This document shows positions 34,147-41,541 of a DNA stretch of 46,819 nt, piece by piece. Below the pieces are notes generated by a model, which saw only the letters and a program-made list of their open reading frames with translations, had not been told where the DNA came from and made no database searches. Source of the stretch: an uncultured Verrucomicrobiales bacterium (GTDB lineage Bacteria > Verrucomicrobiota > Verrucomicrobiia > Verrucomicrobiales > DEV007); assembly GCA_937922595.1 (NCBI GenBank), contig CALAIY010000014.1:1-46819 (forward strand), read 5' to 3'. Numbering within the stretch: position 1 is the stretch's first letter; each line of letters begins with the position of its first letter. A program made the position numbers and the translations under genes.

Positions 34147-34611
34147 ATGAAGCTTGATGAACAGGAACTTCCTCACGTCCTTGCGGGCGTTTTTCTCGAT
34201 GTGCATCGCCATCTCGGGCCGGGGCTGCTTGCTGATGCCTATAAGGCTTGCGTCGCTCACGAACTCCGAATGAGGGAGATCATCTTCAAGCAAGATGCGC
34301 CACTCGGCCTCACCTACAAGGGGCTCGAAGTCCCCATCGCAGGCACTCATGATTTCATTGTAGAGGATCTGATTCTCATCAACGTCGTCTCTGTGGAGGC
34401 AATCCTTCCGTGCCACAAAGAGACCTTACAAAATCACCTTCGTATTTCCGGAAGGCATACCGGTTTTCTTGTGAATTTTAATGTCCCGCAGCTGCGTGAT
34501 GGGGGAATTAAGCGTATTATTGTCTCGAATAGCGAGCCTGCGCTTCGCTTTAAGGTCATCGAAAACCCCGTCAGCGCCGTGGGTAGCCGCGCCAAGACTG
34601 GCGCCCGCTAG
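34147..34611 (+). CDS. GxxExxY family protein with degenerate active site
   Basis: A 154-residue PD-(D/E)XK-like protein; ATG 34147. The family pattern is clear: VHRHLGPGLLADAY, AHELRMREI, YKGLEV, HDFIVEDLILI, HTGFLVNFN and GGIKRIIV. However the defining Glu of GxxExxY is Ala29, and 10 and 12 residues after D69, where E and K are expected, there are N79 and V81. The nuclease-like active site is therefore probably lost. Function of the family is unknown. The stop shares CTAG with the convergent acyltransferase gene. Confidence 0.85.
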   Translation: MKLDEQELPHVLAGVFLDVHRHLGPGLLADAYKACVAHELRMREIIFKQDAPLGLTYKGLEVPIAGTHDFIVEDLILINVVSVEAILPCHKETLQNHLRISGRHTGFLVNFNVPQLRDGGIKRIIVSNSEPALRFKVIENPVSAVGSRAKTGAR

Positions 34612-35564
34612 CCCCGCTCGCGAGCCATCAGCTTATCGAATTTTTTGGATCGGTTCGCGTATTCGGGGAATGTTTTCGCTCCGGTATCCTGAGGTAAATA
34701 CCGCCAGTGCTTGTACATCCAGAGCCACGCTTCGGGGCTTTCGCGCATGTGGCGCTCGAAAAAGTCCCAGCATTCTTGCGCCGCCTCCGCATTCGTCCGC
34801 CCCTCCACTGCCACCGGAGCTCCACGCACATCTCGGTATTTTCCGCCCGCCAGTGGAATCATGATATGCGGCTCAAGCACCGCACCGGTGCGACGCGCTA
34901 GCTCCACGTGCGCCGCAGTCGCACTCGTCGCTCCACCAAAGCAATTCACCACTGTAGCTGCCTGGTTCGGCGGGACGGTGAGATCCGTGAGAAGCGCCGT
35001 AGCGCCACCGCGCTTCAAATGCCGCATCAGCTTGAGTAGCCCACCCTTCGTGGATGTGAAGGTATGCCCGCTGTGCTCCCGCATATTCACAAAAAGCGGG
35101 GTGAGCATCGGATTCTTAAAATCCTGTGCAAGCACCAGCAGTGTCCGCTCATTGGTATAGGCCTGGCTATGTGGGAGCCACTCAAAATTCCCGAAGTGTG
35201 GGCACACGAGAATACTCGGCTGTTCCTTAGCGATGGAGGCAAGCTCCGGGGGATCAGTCACTTCTTCCACGAGGTCGTGAAAGATTTCAGGGGTGAGATT
35301 CGAAGACCAAAACAGCTCCAAAAACGTCCGCGCTACCGATTGATAAACCGCCCGGCTCGAGCAAGGCGGAGTTTCGCCGAAGGCAAACCGCAAGTTCTGG
35401 CTCGTCGTCCTTCGGCCACGTGCATCTAGCGCCCATCCGAGATTTCCTAAAAATTTGGCCACCCCCATTAGCGTTCGTCTTCCCATCCAGGGCACCACAC
35501 GCATCGCCGTAGCCACGGCCACGCGTTCGATCCGGTAGCGGTGCTGTCTCATCTTCGGGCTCAT
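34608..35564 (-). CDS. LpxL-type lipid A acyltransferase
   Basis: A 318-residue protein of the HtrB/LpxL family (LABLAT). The catalytic HX4E is H123 to E128 in CPHFGNFEW, followed by NPMLTPLFVNMREHSGH, LTDLTVPPNQ and a C terminus with PEAWLWMYKHWRY. These enzymes add secondary acyl chains to lipid A at the inner membrane. ATG 35564 is used; a GTG at 35582 is also possible. Together with the PagL-like protein it indicates an LPS-type outer membrane. Which acyl chain and position is unknown. Confidence 0.9.
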   Translation of the reverse strand: MSPKMRQHRYRIERVAVATAMRVVPWMGRRTLMGVAKFLGNLGWALDARGRRTTSQNLRFAFGETPPCSSRAVYQSVARTFLELFWSSNLTPEIFHDLVEEVTDPPELASIAKEQPSILVCPHFGNFEWLPHSQAYTNERTLLVLAQDFKNPMLTPLFVNMREHSGHTFTSTKGGLLKLMRHLKRGGATALLTDLTVPPNQAATVVNCFGGATSATAAHVELARRTGAVLEPHIMIPLAGGKYRDVRGAPVAVEGRTNAEAAQECWDFFERHMRESPEAWLWMYKHWRYLPQDTGAKTFPEYANRSKKFDKLMARERG

Positions 35565-35600
35565 AGTTGTAGGTAGCGTCACCTGTCCTCGACTGCAGTA

Positions 35601-35643
35601 CGGAAAAAAGCTCCAGGCCTTGAGAGCCTAGAGCTTTTTCCGG
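35601..35643. terminator. Strong terminator-like hairpin in a divergent intergenic region
   Basis: A long imperfect palindrome: GGAAAAAAGCTC pairs with GAGCTTTTTCC, and an inner GGC/GCC pair narrows the loop. It has T-runs in both directions. It lies between two genes that point away from each other (34608-35564 and 35828-36454), so there is no obvious gene to terminate; it may be part of a leader or attenuator. The AT-rich 35690-35780 downstream may hold the L,D-transpeptidase promoter. Confidence 0.55.
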
Positions 35644-35827
35644 AAACGTCGAACACTCGGGTTGGGTTTTCCAGAACCATCCCGCGTCACTATACTATTC
35701 CACTTTAATAAAAAGTAAAGCGTAAATTTAGAATTTCTGTAATTCTTTGATTGTCTGATAATTCATCAATCATTGTCCGAGCGCAGGCTTGCGCCCGCCG
35801 CCCCACAGGTGCAACTATGAGCCCGCT

Positions 35828-36454
35828 ATGAAAACGCCCGCCCACTCCATTCGCCGCTGGTTAGCCCTCGGTGCCGCCGCCCTCATCGGCCTCAGTTTTT
35901 CTTCCTGCTCATCCACATCGATGAAGCCATCCGGAAGCCGGACGCCCTATGTAAAAGCCTACAAAGCGAAAAATCCAGCCAACGTAAAAGTAAAAGTCTC
36001 CCTTAAAAACCAGACGATCTACGTCATGGAAGGCAGCCGCACCCTCATGGTCGCCGCCTGTAGCATAGGCACCGCCGCGACCCCGACCCCGCGCGGAAAT
36101 TTCAAGATTTACTCCAAGACGAAGTACCGCCGCCGCATCAATGAGCCCAGCGCCGGCTATCCCATGGGCTACTGGTGCGAATTTAAGTCTGGCTACGGCA
36201 TCCACCAAGGTTGGGTTCACCCAGGGCCTCGCACCAAAGGCTGCATCCGGCTTCACTACAATGCTGCCCCCAAATTCTTCGCCATCGTCCCCACCGGCAC
36301 GCCGCTGAATATCTCCTACAGCCAGCCAGAAGACGCCACCATCGGTAAAAACGTCCCACGCCCGCAGGACTACAACGACCCCGAATGGCCCCCTTCAGTT
36401 CAGAATACCAACAAAGTATTCCACCTCTACAAAGGCCCACTCACCGATGGCTGA
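35828..36454 (+). CDS. L,D-transpeptidase lipoprotein (YkuD domain)
   Basis: A 208-residue protein. ATG 35828 gives a lipoprotein signal with lipobox SFSSC (C27). The YkuD domain spans about 52-175, with IYVMEGSRTLMVAACSIG, GIHQG (H126) and catalytic C139 in TKGCIRLH. L,D-transpeptidases make 3-3 peptidoglycan crosslinks or attach lipoproteins to the wall; this one is anchored by lipid in the outer or inner membrane. It overlaps ispH by 8 bases, so translation of the two is coupled. Confidence 0.93.
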   Translation: MKTPAHSIRRWLALGAAALIGLSFSSCSSTSMKPSGSRTPYVKAYKAKNPANVKVKVSLKNQTIYVMEGSRTLMVAACSIGTAATPTPRGNFKIYSKTKYRRRINEPSAGYPMGYWCEFKSGYGIHQGWVHPGPRTKGCIRLHYNAAPKFFAIVPTGTPLNISYSQPEDATIGKNVPRPQDYNDPEWPPSVQNTNKVFHLYKGPLTDG

Positions 36455-37706
36455 TGCCACCGCGCCTTCGGCGCCCACACCCAAGAAGCCTAAGCGCAAA
36501 CGCGTCAATGTCCGCCGCAAGGAGGTCATGGAGCGCGTCGGCAAGCAGGTCCAGGAGCACTACAAAAGCCCCCTCGTGGAAAAGCTCCGCGAGCGGGGCG
36601 GCACCCTCACTGTAGGAGACACCACCGTGCACCTCGCCCGGCAGTTCGGCTTCTGCTACGGCGTCGAGCGTGCCATCGACCTTGCGTATGCCGCCCGGAA
36701 AGTTTTCCCGGAAAAACAGCTGCACCTCATCGGCGAGATTATCCACAATCCCGAGGTGAATCGGCAGCTCGCGGACATGGGCATCAATACCCTCGGCTGG
36801 CAGGAAGCCGGCGAGGACTACGAGCACCTCGGCGAGGACGATGTCGTCATCGTCCCAGCCTTCGGCACCACCACGCCCATCATGCAGGATCTCGAAGATC
36901 GGGGCTGCATCGTCGTCGACACCACCTGTGGCGACGTCATGAGCGTCTGGAAGCGCGTCCGGAAAAACGCCGAAGAAGGCTTCACCTCCATCATTCACGG
37001 AAAAGCCGCCCACGAAGAGACCCGCGCCACCGCATCCCGCGCGCTCGGTAATGATGGCGTCGGCCACTACCTCGTCGTCCTCACTCTCGATGATGTCGAA
37101 GTCGTCACCGATTATATCCGCCATGGCGGAAACTCCGCAGCATTTCTCGAGCGTTTCTCCGGGTGTACCTCGGATGGATTCGATCCTGATGTCCAGCTCG
37201 CCCGCGTCGGCGTTGCCAATCAGACCACCATGCTCAAATCCGAGACTGAAGAAATTCAGCGTCGGATCGAAGCCGCCGTAAAAGACCGCGACGGCAATAC
37301 CGAAGCCGCCGCCAACTTCCGATTCGCCGATACCATCTGCGGAGCCACACAAGAGCGCCAAGACGCCCTCTTCACCCTCCTCGGGAAAAAGATGGACATG
37401 CTCATCGTCGTCGGTGGCTACAACAGCTCCAATACCAGCCATCTCGTCGAGATCGGTGAGAAAAAGCTTCCCTCCTTCTTCATTCGCAATTCCGATTGCC
37501 TTCGATCACTGGAAGAAATTATCCACTTCGACCTCCATCAGGAACAAGAAAAGACGACCTACACCGAGATCCTCAAGAGCGATAAAGGTGCCACCATCGG
37601 CATCACCGCAGGTGCCTCCTGCCCGAATAATTTGATCGAAGAGACGCTTCTCAAGCTTTTCGCACTACGCGGCCATAGCGCAGAAGACGTTCTTGCCGCC
37701 CAATAA
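36447..37706 (+). CDS. ispH: 4-hydroxy-3-methylbut-2-enyl diphosphate reductase
   Basis: A 419-residue IspH (LytB), last enzyme of the MEP isoprenoid pathway, making IPP and DMAPP. The three [4Fe-4S] cysteines are C70 (FGFCYGVERAI), C161 (DTTCGDV) and C392 (GASCPNNLIEETL). It is longer than the E. coli type because of a basic 50-residue N terminus and internal insertions, as in cyanobacterial and plant-like IspH. The basic lead-in (KKPKRKRVNVRRK) is odd; translation could also start later, but no better start is evident. Confidence 0.95.
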   Translation: MADATAPSAPTPKKPKRKRVNVRRKEVMERVGKQVQEHYKSPLVEKLRERGGTLTVGDTTVHLARQFGFCYGVERAIDLAYAARKVFPEKQLHLIGEIIHNPEVNRQLADMGINTLGWQEAGEDYEHLGEDDVVIVPAFGTTTPIMQDLEDRGCIVVDTTCGDVMSVWKRVRKNAEEGFTSIIHGKAAHEETRATASRALGNDGVGHYLVVLTLDDVEVVTDYIRHGGNSAAFLERFSGCTSDGFDPDVQLARVGVANQTTMLKSETEEIQRRIEAAVKDRDGNTEAAANFRFADTICGATQERQDALFTLLGKKMDMLIVVGGYNSSNTSHLVEIGEKKLPSFFIRNSDCLRSLEEIIHFDLHQEQEKTTYTEILKSDKGATIGITAGASCPNNLIEETLLKLFALRGHSAEDVLAAQ

Positions 37707-38066
37707 GGTTGTAAAAAAGTTCTCCGAATTTCAAAAATACACGACTGTCTGGAGTCGATAAGTTTACTGTATTATAAAAATAACAGTAATATCAGTTTTT
37801 TTTGACTATTTTTCTTGACGTCAAAAACCGAATCAGGTTAGCCCTGTTGGTGACAATGCCGGAAAATCCCCCACGGGAATCCGCGATAAATCCCAACCCG
37901 CTCAGCTACCGAGGGCACTCCTAGCCTGCCTCCCCAAATCCAAAGCACGACGCGTAAGACACGGTTTTCCTATCCGTTCTGCGACGACGACGAAGACCCG
38001 TGAGCCATCAGGTTCGGGGGAGCCTCCCGAGATGAGGTGATCTTCAGGTACTTTGAAAAATGACCT
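37707..38066. other. Gene-free interval with two palindromes
   Basis: No convincing gene in 360 bases. 37725-37815 is strongly AT-rich. It holds an inverted repeat TTACTGT-N12-ACAGTAA (37764-37789) and the perfect palindrome TTGACGTCAA (37815-37824), either of which could be a regulator site for the downstream histone-like gene. 37920-38050 is of normal composition and shows nothing I can name. Confidence 0.4.
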
Positions 38067-38453
38067 GTGCATAGGGGCACCAATACCAACCAACCCAGAA
38101 CGCCTGTGAAAAAGAAATCTAAGAAAAAGGCCGCGCGTAAAGCGCCGGCTAAAAAGAAAGCCGTCCGCAAGCCCGCCGCCAAAAAGAAAGCCGTGAAGAA
38201 AAAAGCCGTGAAAAAGAAAGCCGCCCGCAAGGTCGCCAGAAAATCTCCGGTGAAGAAAAAGGCTGTGAAAAAGAAAGCGACCAAAAAGAAGGCCGTGAAG
38301 AAAAAAGCTGCCAAAAAGAAGGCCGTGAAGAAAAAGGCTACTAAAAAGAAGGCTGTGAAGAAAAAGGCTGTCAAAAAGAAGGCCGTGAAAAAGAAGGCTG
38401 CCAAAAAGCCAGTGAAGAAGGCGAAGAAGAAGGTTTCCCGCAAAAAGAGATAG
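38067..38453 (+). CDS. Lys/Ala-rich histone H1-like protein
   Basis: A 128-residue protein, almost wholly KKKA, KKKAV and RK repeats with Pro at intervals (KKSKKKAARKAPAKKKAVRK). The composition matches histone H1-like C-terminal tails (AlgP, Hc1/Hc2-type) that bind and compact DNA. Starts are GTG codons at 38067 or 38106; there is no ATG. The globular part is missing. A terminator follows at 38480. Two inverted repeats in the upstream interval could control it. Role as a nucleoid protein is inferred from composition only. Confidence 0.75.
   Translation: MHRGTNTNQPRTPVKKKSKKKAARKAPAKKKAVRKPAAKKKAVKKKAVKKKAARKVARKSPVKKKAVKKKATKKKAVKKKAAKKKAVKKKATKKKAVKKKAVKKKAVKKKAAKKPVKKAKKKVSRKKR
38200..38410 (+). 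repeat. Tandem low-complexity repeat inside the histone-like gene
   Basis: Imperfect tandem copies of units of about 15-21 bases of the form AAAAAGAAGGCCGTGAAGAA, each coding KKKAV(KKKA). Copy number is likely to vary between strains by slippage. No spacers are present, so this is not a CRISPR. Confidence 0.8.
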
Positions 38454-38479
38454 ACCGTTTCGAGTAAATTCTCGCTCAA

Positions 38480-38511
38480 GGGAGTGCCGTTCATTCGGTG
38501 CTCCCTTTTTT
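38480..38511 (+). terminator. Rho-independent terminator after the histone-like gene
   Basis: Stem GGGAGTGCCG / CGGTGCTCCC of 10 bp with two wobble pairs, a 6-base loop, then six T residues. It is 27 bases after the gene stop. Confidence 0.9.
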
Positions 38512-38591
38512 GTATCGCTGCCGAAGACGAGAAAGCACTTGCGGAGACCTCGTGACCACGGTAACGATTTTGCCCGGCAAATCACCGGAAT

Positions 38592-38666
38592 GCGCGATTA
38601 GCTCAGGGGTAGAGCATCACCTTGACATGGTGGGAGTCACTGGTTCAAATCCAGTATCGCGCACCA
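38592..38666 (+). tRNA. tRNA-Val (anticodon GAC)
   Basis: Acceptor stem GCGCGAT/ATCGCGC pairs over 7 bp. D arm contains TAGCTCAGGGGTAGAGC. The anticodon stem TCACC/GGTGG closes loop TTGACAT, giving anticodon GAC (codons GUC and GUU). T arm contains GGTTCAAATCC. Discriminator A at 38663 and CCA encoded at 38664-38666. A terminator follows. Confidence 0.97.
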
Positions 38667-38680
38667 TCTTTTTCCTAAAA

Positions 38681-38711
38681 ACCGCACTTCTCACGAGGTG
38701 CGGTTTTTTCG
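38681..38711 (+). terminator. Rho-independent terminator after tRNA-Val
   Basis: Stem ACCGCACTTC / GAGGTGCGGT (one wobble) around a TCAC loop, flanked by A and T runs. It ends the tRNA-Val transcript and separates it from the SOS promoter at 38748. Confidence 0.88.
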
Positions 38712-38747
38712 TGTCCGGAATACTTGGAGAAATTCGGCAAAATTTAC

Positions 38748-38776
38748 TTGAACACTGTTCAATTGAACTTTATAAT
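38748..38776 (+). promoter_or_regulatory. Near-consensus sigma-70-type promoter with operator in spacer
   Basis: -35 TTGAAC at 38748-38753, a 17-base spacer, and a perfect -10 TATAAT at 38771-38776. The expected start of transcription (about 38783) is 0-3 bases before the ATG at 38786, giving a nearly leaderless mRNA. The LexA palindrome fills the spacer, so LexA would block polymerase directly. Confidence 0.88.
38756..38769. promoter_or_regulatory. LexA-type operator
   Basis: TGTTCAATTGAACT matches the lexA operator pattern TGTTC-N4-GAACA with one terminal mismatch; the inner 12 bases GTTCAATTGAAC are a perfect palindrome. An overlapping TTGAAC-N3-GTTCAA repeat covers the -35. Spacing to the -10 makes repression by LexA very likely. 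Confidence 0.8.
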
Positions 38777-38785
38777 GGTGTCATC

Positions 38786-38929
38786 ATGACCACTCCACAG
38801 ACCACCCAGTTCCCCGAAGTCCTTGATCGTATCCAGCGCCTCTTCGCCAAAGCTCGCGAGCAACAAGTGAAGCGCTTCACTCGCATGAGGAAGCCTGTCC
38901 ATGAGCAGCTAGAGCTCCCGCTCTTCTAG
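38786..38929 (+). CDS. SOS-regulated 47-residue protein with C-terminal clamp-binding motif
   Basis: A small basic protein. It starts at ATG 38786, directly after the promoter, with no ribosome-binding site, consistent with a leaderless mRNA. Residues about 8-38 form an amphipathic helix rich in Arg/Lys (DRIQRLFAKAREQQVKRFTR). The last seven residues, QLELPLF (41-47), fit the hexameric/pentameric beta sliding-clamp motif QLxLxL/F found in DinB, ImuB and other translesion proteins. A LexA palindrome overlaps its promoter. The reasonable inference is a damage-induced protein that binds the replication clamp, for example to inhibit replication or recruit a partner. No homologue is known to me. 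It could instead be a remnant C terminus of a larger polymerase-related protein, but the dedicated promoter argues against that. Confidence 0.78.
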   Translation: MTTPQTTQFPEVLDRIQRLFAKAREQQVKRFTRMRKPVHEQLELPLF

Positions 38930-38997
38930 CCCGATTTCCCGTCCCGAAAGGGGAGGGGAGAAAAACCGCATTTCGGGGGTTACAAATCGCTAATATC

Positions 38998-39025
38998 GGC
39001 TAAGCATAAACGTTCCCGCTTAGCC
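38998..39025. other. Perfect hairpin before the secretin gene
   Basis: GGCTAAGC (38998-39005) and GCTTAGCC (39018-39025) form an 8-bp stem with a 12-base loop, 55 bases before the secretin ATG. No T-run follows, so it is not a classic terminator. It may be an operator or 5' leader structure. TAATAT at 38991 could be a -10 element. Confidence 0.4.
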
Positions 39026-39080
39026 AACCCCCTCCCTCTTCGAGACTTTGCGCCGTTTTCCACTGCCCCCTCTCCCCACG

Positions 39081-41462
39081 ATGCCCGCTACCGTGCTCCG
39101 TGCGCCCGCCTTCGCGTCCATCACCCTTGCGATTGCGATCGCAATGCCGATTTCAGCTACCGCCGCTGCAGAGCCGAACGCGAAAGCCACCGTGGAAGAA
39201 ATTCAGAGCCTCGTCCACGAGGCTGATCTTCTACAATCCAAAGGCGAACTCGCCGCCGCCGCATCCAGCTACCGAAGCGCATTAAGCGAGCTCCCGACCT
39301 CAATCCAATACGGAGCCTTTCGTGCCTCGATTGCCGAGCGCTACGCCGCCGCATCCGTCGCCCAGGCACGCGCACTCGCCTCTGGAGGGCAGCTTGCCGA
39401 GGCGAATCAGATTCTCGATTCCGTCCTCGTCCCCGGCTACGCCCCCACCTACGGCCCAGCTCTTGAGCTGAAAGAAGAGCTCCAAGATCCCGATCGCTAC
39501 AATCCCGCACAAACGCCCGAGCACCTTGCCAACGTCGCTGAAGTCTCCCGTCTCCTTCGTCAAGCCGAAGGATTCGAGGATCTCGGGCTCTATTCCGAAG
39601 CGCTAGGAACCCTTCAAGCCGTCCTCGATATCGATCGCACCAATGCGGCAGCCCGTCGGGGAATGGAGAAAGTGAATCGCAGGATCTCGAAGCATCACAA
39701 ATCCTCGTACAGCCACTTCCGCGCAGATGCTCTCCGAAAAGTCGATGAACTTTGGGAAACCCCCATCCCAGAATTTGATCCCGGAGAAGGGAATGCATTC
39801 GAAATTGGAGGGAGCGGAGCAGGAGTCTCCGTCACCGATAAGCTCAATCGCACAATCATTCCCAGAGTCGCCTTCACCGAAGCCACCGTTTCCGAGGTAG
39901 TCGATTTTCTCACCGCTCAAAGCCGCCAGCTCGATCCCACCGGCTCCGCTCGAAAGGGCGTCAATATCGTCATCGATGCAGACGCCACCTATTCTCAGCG
40001 CCGAGTCTCGCTCGGCCTTAGCTCCACTCCACTCGCCGAAGTCCTTCGCTATGTAGCCGATCTCGCCGGAATGATCTATCGCGCCGATGCCTATGCCGTG
40101 AAGCTCGTCCCCGCAGGCAGCACTGTCGGCACGCTTCGGACCCAGAATTTCAAAGTCCCACCCACATTCATTAGCGGCACGGATGACACATCTGGTGCCG
40201 CTTCCGATGATCCGTTTTCGGAAGCCGTCGCCGCTTCATCCTCCGGGATCACCCTTCGCCGAAGGAACGCCAAAGAATTTCTCGCCCAAAGCGGAATCAC
40301 CTTTCCTGAGGGAGCGAACGCAGGCTTCAGTGCCGCATCCAGCACCCTCACCATTACGAATACCGACGCGAATATCGATGCCGTCCGCCGACTCGTCGAA
40401 GAAGCCGTCGCCAGCGCGGCCAACCAGGTTGTCGTATCCGTAAAACTCCTTGAGACCACTCAGGAGGATCTCCAAGAACTCGGCTACGATTGGCTTCTCG
40501 GGCAATTCAACGTCCCTGGATCAGATCGAGTGTTTGCTGGAGGCGGAACTAATGGTCAAGCCACAGCACCAGCGCTCAGTGAACGCCCATTTGTCCGCCC
40601 AGGTTCCGATATTCCGGTCGGGCAGTTTCCCGTGACAGCGGGCAACCGCAGTGGAGACCAAATTTCCGAACTCGGAAATGCGATTGATGGTGTCCTCACG
40701 CAAAATCCCTCTGGAAATGGTCAGAGTCGCTCCCCCGGCGTCTTTTCCGTTGGAGGTGTCCTCACTGATCCTCAGGCACAGCTCGTCATTCGCGCGTTGA
40801 ACCAAAAAACCGGCATCGATGTCGGCATGTCCCCTGAGATAGTCACTCGATCAGGCCAACGAGCTTCGGTATCCGTCATCCGTGAATTTCCCTATCCCAC
40901 CGAATTCGATCCACCAGAAATTCCCCAGACGTTTGGGATCGGGGGAGGGCGCTTCGGCGGAGGCTTCGGAGGCCAAACAAACGGAGGGCGCGGAAACCTC
41001 CCCACGATCGCCACACCCACTACGCCCACGAGCTTTGAAGTCCGTGAGCTTGGAGCTAGCCTCGAAATCGAGCCGGTGATCGGCCCTGATGGCAAGACTG
41101 TAGATCTAAGCCTATCACCTGAATTGGATGAGTTCGAAGGGTTCATCAATTACGGCACACCCATTACAGATGGTCTTAGGGTAATTGCCGAAAATGAAAT
41201 TCTCGCTCCAATCATGCGCACGATTCGCCAGACGCTTCGTGTAGCCGTCTGGGACGGGCAGACCGTCGCAATCGGAGGTCTCCTAGATCAGCGGGTGGTT
41301 TCTACAGATGATAGTGTCCCAGGAATTGGAGGCGCTCCACTTGTCGGAAAGTTCTTCAAATCAAAAGTCTCCCAGACGAAGACGAGAGCGATCGTTTTCC
41401 TTGTCAGTGTAAAGATCATCGATCCCGGGGGGAATAGTGTAGCCAGTGCCGGACAGCAATAG
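39081..41462 (+). CDS. Secretin (Amuc_1098-like type II/IV system outer membrane channel)
   Basis: A 793-residue outer-membrane channel. ATG 39081 gives a signal peptide ending SATAAAEPNA; TTG 39048 is an upstream alternative. Residues about 40-215 are TPR-like helical repeats (AAASSYRSALSELP, YSEALGTLQAVLDIDRTNAA). N-type ring domains follow, including TLTITNTDANIDAVRRLVEE, then VVVSVKLLETTQEDLQELG. The secretin domain has VSVIREFPYPTEF and near its end VPGIGGAPLVGKFFKSK, the classic secretin signature, and LVSVKIIDP. TPR-plus-secretin architecture matches the Akkermansia Amuc_1098 pilus secretins as I recall. No pilus assembly genes are adjacent. Confidence 0.9.
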   Translation: MPATVLRAPAFASITLAIAIAMPISATAAAEPNAKATVEEIQSLVHEADLLQSKGELAAAASSYRSALSELPTSIQYGAFRASIAERYAAASVAQARALASGGQLAEANQILDSVLVPGYAPTYGPALELKEELQDPDRYNPAQTPEHLANVAEVSRLLRQAEGFEDLGLYSEALGTLQAVLDIDRTNAAARRGMEKVNRRISKHHKSSYSHFRADALRKVDELWETPIPEFDPGEGNAFEIGGSGAGVSVTDKLNRTIIPRVAFTEATVSEVVDFLTAQSRQLDPTGSARKGVNIVIDADATYSQRRVSLGLSSTPLAEVLRYVADLAGMIYRADAYAVKLVPAGSTVGTLRTQNFKVPPTFISGTDDTSGAASDDPFSEAVAASSSGITLRRRNAKEFLAQSGITFPEGANAGFSAASSTLTITNTDANIDAVRRLVEEAVASAANQVVVSVKLLETTQEDLQELGYDWLLGQFNVPGSDRVFAGGGTNGQATAPALSERPFVRPGSDIPVGQFPVTAGNRSGDQISELGNAIDGVLTQNPSGNGQSRSPGVFSVGGVLTDPQAQLVIRALNQKTGIDVGMSPEIVTRSGQRASVSVIREFPYPTEFDPPEIPQTFGIGGGRFGGGFGGQTNGGRGNLPTIATPTTPTSFEVRELGASLEIEPVIGPDGKTVDLSLSPELDEFEGFINYGTPITDGLRVIAENEILAPIMRTIRQTLRVAVWDGQTVAIGGLLDQRVVSTDDSVPGIGGAPLVGKFFKSKVSQTKTRAIVFLVSVKIIDPGGNSVASAGQQ

Positions 41463-41541
41463 TCGCTGAAATCCCCATCTGGACAAGATGTGGGGAAGCT
41501 CGTAGAGCTATAAACCAACCTCATTTTCCCCTCGTAAAGTC

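Noticed and set aside
38200-38410. CRISPR-like repeat array
   Set aside because: The repeats have no unique spacers and are coding tandem KKKA units.
37902-38585. Minus-strand frames opposite the histone-like gene (Phe/Leu-rich)
   Set aside because: They are the reverse complement of Lys codons (AAG to CTT/TTC) and not real membrane proteins.
38592-38666. tRNA-Val as attachment site of the accessory region near 43-46 kb
   Set aside because: I found no second copy of the tRNA 3' end near the region, and the secretin and AsmA-like genes lie in between.
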